Assembly: GCA_937983475.1 (NCBI GenBank)
Contig: CALJZV010000275.1
Coordinates: forward strand, 1-9,789
Reading direction: 5' to 3'
DNA: 9,789 nucleotides
Source of the DNA: an uncultured Verrucomicrobiales bacterium
Lineage (GTDB): Bacteria; Verrucomicrobiota; Verrucomicrobiia; Limisphaerales; JACDHS01
Shown: positions 8,085 to 9,789 of the stretch, piece after piece
Layout: each line of letters opens with the position of its first letter
How positions within the stretch are numbered: position 1 is the first letter of the stretch
Made by a program: the position numbers and the translations under genes
The notes under the pieces: model-generated
The model's database searches: none
The model's input: only the letters and a program-made list of their open reading frames with translations
Told to the model about the DNA's origin: nothing

Positions 8085-8200
8085 TCGACCTCCTCACCCT
8101 TTTCAAAGTCCATACCTTGCGCGATGGCCGATGGAAAGTTGATATACCACTGCTGACTCTCTTTGCGTTCAATAAGTTGGACTTTAGTCGGATACCCCAT
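7985..8200 (-). CDS. AbrB/MazE/SpoVT-type DNA-binding protein carried by the IS
   Basis: This 71-aa protein has the swapped-hairpin AbrB pattern: KVQLIERKESQQWYINFPSAIAQ (6-28), then GMDFEKGEEVEWTIADKGHLILSRK (29-53). That is a 'P-x-x-hydrophobic' turn followed by 'G-x-x-V-x-W' and a final strand. Such proteins bind palindromic operators as dimers or tetramers and often autoregulate, for example as antitoxins. I see no toxin gene beside it; its partner is the overlapping transposase. The start at 8200 lies 6 nt beyond a perfect palindrome (8206-8227). Upstream GAGTGG is only a weak Shine-Dalgarno. It may work as a repressor of transposition, or as the N-terminal DNA-binding part of a frameshifted transposase. 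A family search would settle whether it is a regular part of this IS type. Confidence 0.8.
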   Translation of the reverse strand: MGYPTKVQLIERKESQQWYINFPSAIAQGMDFEKGEEVEWTIADKGHLILSRKKVPPNPIALKKTPLSSKI

Positions 8201-8205
8201 GCGCC

Positions 8206-8227
8206 ACTCTAGTAATATAACTAGAGT
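8206..8227. promoter_or_regulatory. Palindromic operator/promoter of the IS genes
   Basis: ACTCTAGT (8206-8213) and ACTAGAGT (8220-8227) are perfect 8-bp arms around a 6-bp spacer AATATA. On the minus strand the spacer reads TATATT, a -10-like hexamer, and TATACT (8230-8225) overlaps the distal arm. The -35 region is poor (TTGTTG or a T-run). The site is just upstream of the AbrB-like start, so a dimer bound here would block transcription of both IS genes. Function is inferred from symmetry and position. Confidence 0.6.
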
Positions 8228-8266
8228 ATAATCAACAAAAAAAGCTCTGGCGTGAGGTTTATCTAG

Positions 8267-8283
8267 TCATGGCCAAACTCCAG
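8267..8283 (-). repeat. Right terminal inverted repeat of the IS
   Basis: TCATGGCCAAACTCCAG is the exact reverse complement of 6552-6568. It lies about 40 bp outside the palindrome that precedes the IS genes. Its ATG opens a meaningless outward plus-strand frame into the neighbouring transposase remnant. Confidence 0.95.
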
Positions 8284-8295
8284 GATGTGAACATG
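8284..8295. repeat. Target site duplication, right copy
   Basis: GATGTGAACATG directly abuts the right inverted repeat and matches 6540-6551 exactly. It encodes the H-V-H-I residues of the split transposase on the minus strand. Confidence 0.88.
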
Positions 8296-8451
8296 ATCCT
8301 CGATGCCGCCAATCTCAAGTGCCTTCATTTTATTTTGCCGCGCGATGCCGCCCATAAAGGGCCACAGACGTTCCCGAAGGGTAGGGGTGATCATGGGACG
8401 CCGTTCGACTGTGCTGAACACACAATGAAAATAGGAACTCACGTAGGACAT
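8284..8451 (-). pseudogene. IS200-like (HUH/Y1, REP-associated type) transposase, N-terminal fragment
   Basis: These are the first 56 residues of the split transposase: MSYVSSYFHCVFSTVERRPM, a helical stretch LRERLWPFMGGIARQNKM, then LEIGGIEDHVHI. The last part is the strand carrying the HUH catalytic motif (His-Val-His). The open frame could begin 11 codons earlier (8484), but family members start with a short leader before the HxxFST-like strand, so I use 8451. After HVHI the frame enters the IS and stops at 8263-8265 after six foreign residues (LEFGHD). Joining this fragment to 6261-6539 gives an uninterrupted 148-aa protein. The stop is therefore due to the IS and not to older decay. REP-like hairpins begin 11 nt upstream. 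Confidence 0.9.
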
Positions 8452-8461
8452 GTTTTCAATC

Positions 8462-8685
8462 GTCCCGTTCGGGACTCGGTTCATTTGCCTGACAGTTCCC
8501 GGCGTTGAAACGCCGGGCTATTGCCGCATGTCCCTGCCGGGACATCTTGCGGCGTCCGCCAAACGTCCATCGCATTGATTGCGGTGCGCGTCACGTATTC
8601 GGACCAGTCCCGGAGGGACTTTTGCAATTAGCCCGGCAGTTCACTGCCGGGATGACGTCCAAAACGACCAGAGTCCCGAAGGGAC
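8462..8685. repeat. Cluster of REP-like hairpin repeats (six palindromes)
   Basis: This gene-free stretch carries two kinds of hairpin. The short GTCCC...GGGAC type is at 8462-8475, 8528-8545 (extended by GCCGC/GCGGC to 8523-8553), 8606-8620 and 8673-8685. The long 9-bp type is CCCGGCGTT/AACGCCGGG at 8498-8517 and CCCGGCAGT/ACTGCCGGG at 8632-8651, each with a 2-nt loop. Order is short, long, short, short, long, short, so it looks like two composite units. The cluster lies just upstream of the split HUH transposase and downstream of the hydrolase gene, whose transcript it could end or stabilise. Such repeats are the typical partners of REP-associated transposases. There are no constant spacers, so this is not CRISPR. 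Confidence 0.8.
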
Positions 8686-8728
8686 GACTGGCAGAACCCT
8701 CCCTCGGCATCACCAACGCCGTTTCATC

Positions 8729-9568
8729 TCAAATCGCCTTCACGATTTCGGCAATCTGCCTGGCCACCGGAACGGTGAAATCGTTGTCCGTCCAATACGC
8801 GGAGTGGGAGGCCGGATTCCATGAGGAAAGAATGCCGCCGGCATTGATCGCGTGGTCCTTGACGCCATCATTCGTCTCGTAGGCGTTGCAGAGCGGCTTG
8901 ACCGGGTAACCCAGCACATCGTCCGGGTCATAATAATTGTTCCACTTGGCCAGCGGCTTCAACGTGGCATCCAATTCCTGCGGCGGAAACGCGACGCCCG
9001 CGTAATTGGTGTGCGCCAGGCTGAACAGCGCGATGTTCGAGCCGAAGGTGATCAGCCCGGCCAGGGTTTTCATTTGCTCCAAAGGCGTCTTGCCCACGAT
9101 CTTTTTCACCGTCGGATTGTTGCCCTGTGGATGCTGCTGGTCCCAGATGTAGTTGGACATGATGACGCTGCCCAGGGAATGGGCGATGACGACAATGGGC
9201 GCGTCCTTGTTGCCCAACTTCCGGCGCAGGGCCTCCAGTTCCATCCGGATCATCTCATGCGTGGTTGAATAAATGTCCGTGCCGTCATCCGTGGTGCGCT
9301 GATAGGCAAGCGCGTCGCCGAAACTGCTGACGACAAACTGACGGACCTTGATGAAGTCCATGTCATTTTTCTCGTAGAGTTTCTCCCACAGATGATGCTC
9401 GCGGTTGGCCAGATCCTTGGCCCAATAGGCGGCCTGCCAGGCGACGTCATCGGGCTTGCACCCCAGTTTTTTGAGCCGCTTCTGTAGTTCCGCCATCATC
9501 GGCTCGGCGTAATCGCTGGTCTGGCTGCCCATCCCATGCACGATGAAAATGCCTAGTTTTTTGGACAT
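8729..9568 (-). CDS. Alpha/beta hydrolase (serine lipase/esterase-like)
   Basis: This 279-aa protein begins directly with the first core strand and oxyanion region, LGIFIVHGMGS (5-15), with no signal peptide, so it is probably cytoplasmic. The nucleophile elbow is VIAHSLGS (127-134) with Ser131. Likely triad partners are an Asp in NYYDPDDVLGYP (211-222) and His255 in SHSAYW (254-259). A central region (55-110, KDLANREHHLWEKLYEKND onward) forms a helical cap. The length is usual for single-domain hydrolases. The substrate is unknown, and I see no specificity marker. It follows the probable membrane-protein gene by 50 nt on the same strand and may be cotranscribed with it. REP-like hairpins start 44 nt beyond its stop. 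The Shine-Dalgarno is weak. Confidence 0.85.
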   Translation of the reverse strand: MSKKLGIFIVHGMGSQTSDYAEPMMAELQKRLKKLGCKPDDVAWQAAYWAKDLANREHHLWEKLYEKNDMDFIKVRQFVVSSFGDALAYQRTTDDGTDIYSTTHEMIRMELEALRRKLGNKDAPIVVIAHSLGSVIMSNYIWDQQHPQGNNPTVKKIVGKTPLEQMKTLAGLITFGSNIALFSLAHTNYAGVAFPPQELDATLKPLAKWNNYYDPDDVLGYPVKPLCNAYETNDGVKDHAINAGGILSSWNPASHSAYWTDNDFTVPVARQIAEIVKAI

Positions 9569-9618
9569 GAAATTTCAGGTGGGGTAATCAACTTCGGAAC
9601 TCATCAAAGGGTTTTGGG

Positions 9619-9789
9619 CTATTCAAAGATGAGCGATTTGGCCTTTGACGTAATTTTGTCGAATGGAATTGAGGCGCCCACGCTCAGGTTCCAGAGCGCG
9701 GGATCGTCCCGCATGTAGGCGGTTCCGTTGACGGTTAAAAGAATCGATTCTGTTAAGGGAAAGCCAAATGAGACTCCAAGTACCGGGGC
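9619..9789 (-). CDS. C-terminal end of an unidentified protein, possibly outer-membrane beta-barrel
   Basis: A minus-strand frame is open from the window edge to the TAG at 9619-9621, covering 56 residues. Alternating hydrophobic/polar stretches are visible: VLGVSFGFPL, SILLTVNGTAYM and LWNLSVGASIPF. These look like the last strands of a beta-barrel or another beta-rich domain, followed by a short tail KITSKAKSLIFE. Nothing identifies a family. The start and most of the gene are outside the window. It is followed after 50 nt by the hydrolase gene on the same strand. Confidence 0.5.
   Translation of the reverse strand, partial: APVLGVSFGFPLTESILLTVNGTAYMRDDPALWNLSVGASIPFDKITSKAKSLIFE

Larger units (their letters stand above)
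6552..8283 (-). mobile_element. Complete insertion sequence, DDE (IS4-like superfamily) with AbrB-like ORF
   Basis: The element is 1732 bp, bounded by perfect 17-bp inverted repeats and a 12-bp direct duplication of the target. It holds two overlapping genes on the minus strand: an AbrB/SpoVT-like DNA-binding protein and a DDE transposase. Both reading frames and both ends are intact and the duplication copies are identical, so the insertion looks recent and the element may be active. The inverted repeats, the target length and the transposase motifs point to the IS4-like superfamily in the broad sense. I cannot assign a named family or subgroup without a search. Confidence 0.93.

Noticed and set aside
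7985..8200. Type II toxin-antitoxin pair
   Set aside because: The AbrB-like fold resembles MazE-type antitoxins, but the adjacent overlapping gene is a transposase, not a toxin.
8269..8508. Plus-strand 79-aa frame starting in the right IS end
   Set aside because: It is antisense to the N-terminal piece of the split transposase and starts by accident at the inverted-repeat ATG.
8462..8685. CRISPR array
   Set aside because: The repeats are short hairpins of two types at irregular distances without uniform spacers, and there are no cas genes in the window.

Overview
The window looks like a bacterial chromosome segment of moderately high GC. The mix of genes and the dispersed GTCCC/CCCGGC hairpin repeats suggest a Verrucomicrobiota-type (or related PVC) organism. 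That placement is inference from style, not from a marker gene. No RNA gene or CRISPR array was found.

Layout: (1) Bases 11-2025 (+) carry two overlapping genes for the paired ATPases of an oligopeptide/dipeptide ABC importer (OppD/DppD-like, then OppF/DppF-like). They are probably the 3' end of an operon whose permeases lie outside the window. trmB (tRNA m7G46 methyltransferase) follows on the same strand. (2) Bases 2715-3155 (-) encode a small four-helix YvlD/phage-holin-4-like membrane protein whose stop codon overlaps the trmB stop. (3) Bases 3284-6037 (-) are ppdK (pyruvate, phosphate dikinase), with a clear intrinsic terminator at 3227-3264 and a plausible promoter at 6100-6127. (4) Bases 6182-8700 are a mobile-element nest. 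An IS200-like (HUH/Y1, REP-associated type) transposase gene has been split by a complete 1732-bp insertion sequence with perfect 17-bp inverted repeats and a 12-bp target duplication. Removing the IS and one duplication copy restores a 148-aa reading frame. Hairpin (REP-like) repeats lie on both sides of the split gene. (5) Bases 8729-9568 (-) encode an alpha/beta hydrolase. It is preceded on the same strand by the last 56 codons of an unidentified, probably beta-barrel, protein that runs off the window.

The most interesting system is the IS. It encodes an AbrB/SpoVT-type DNA-binding protein upstream of, and overlapping, a DDE transposase in the -1 frame. An A8 slippery run lies where the transposase-like sequence begins, with a small stem 8 nt downstream. 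A perfect 8-6-8 palindrome sits just upstream of the AbrB-like start, and its spacer reads as a -10-like TATATT. This suggests an autoregulated element that may also make an AbrB-transposase fusion by -1 frameshifting. The transposase also has its own internal ATG with a good Shine-Dalgarno sequence, so both routes remain open.
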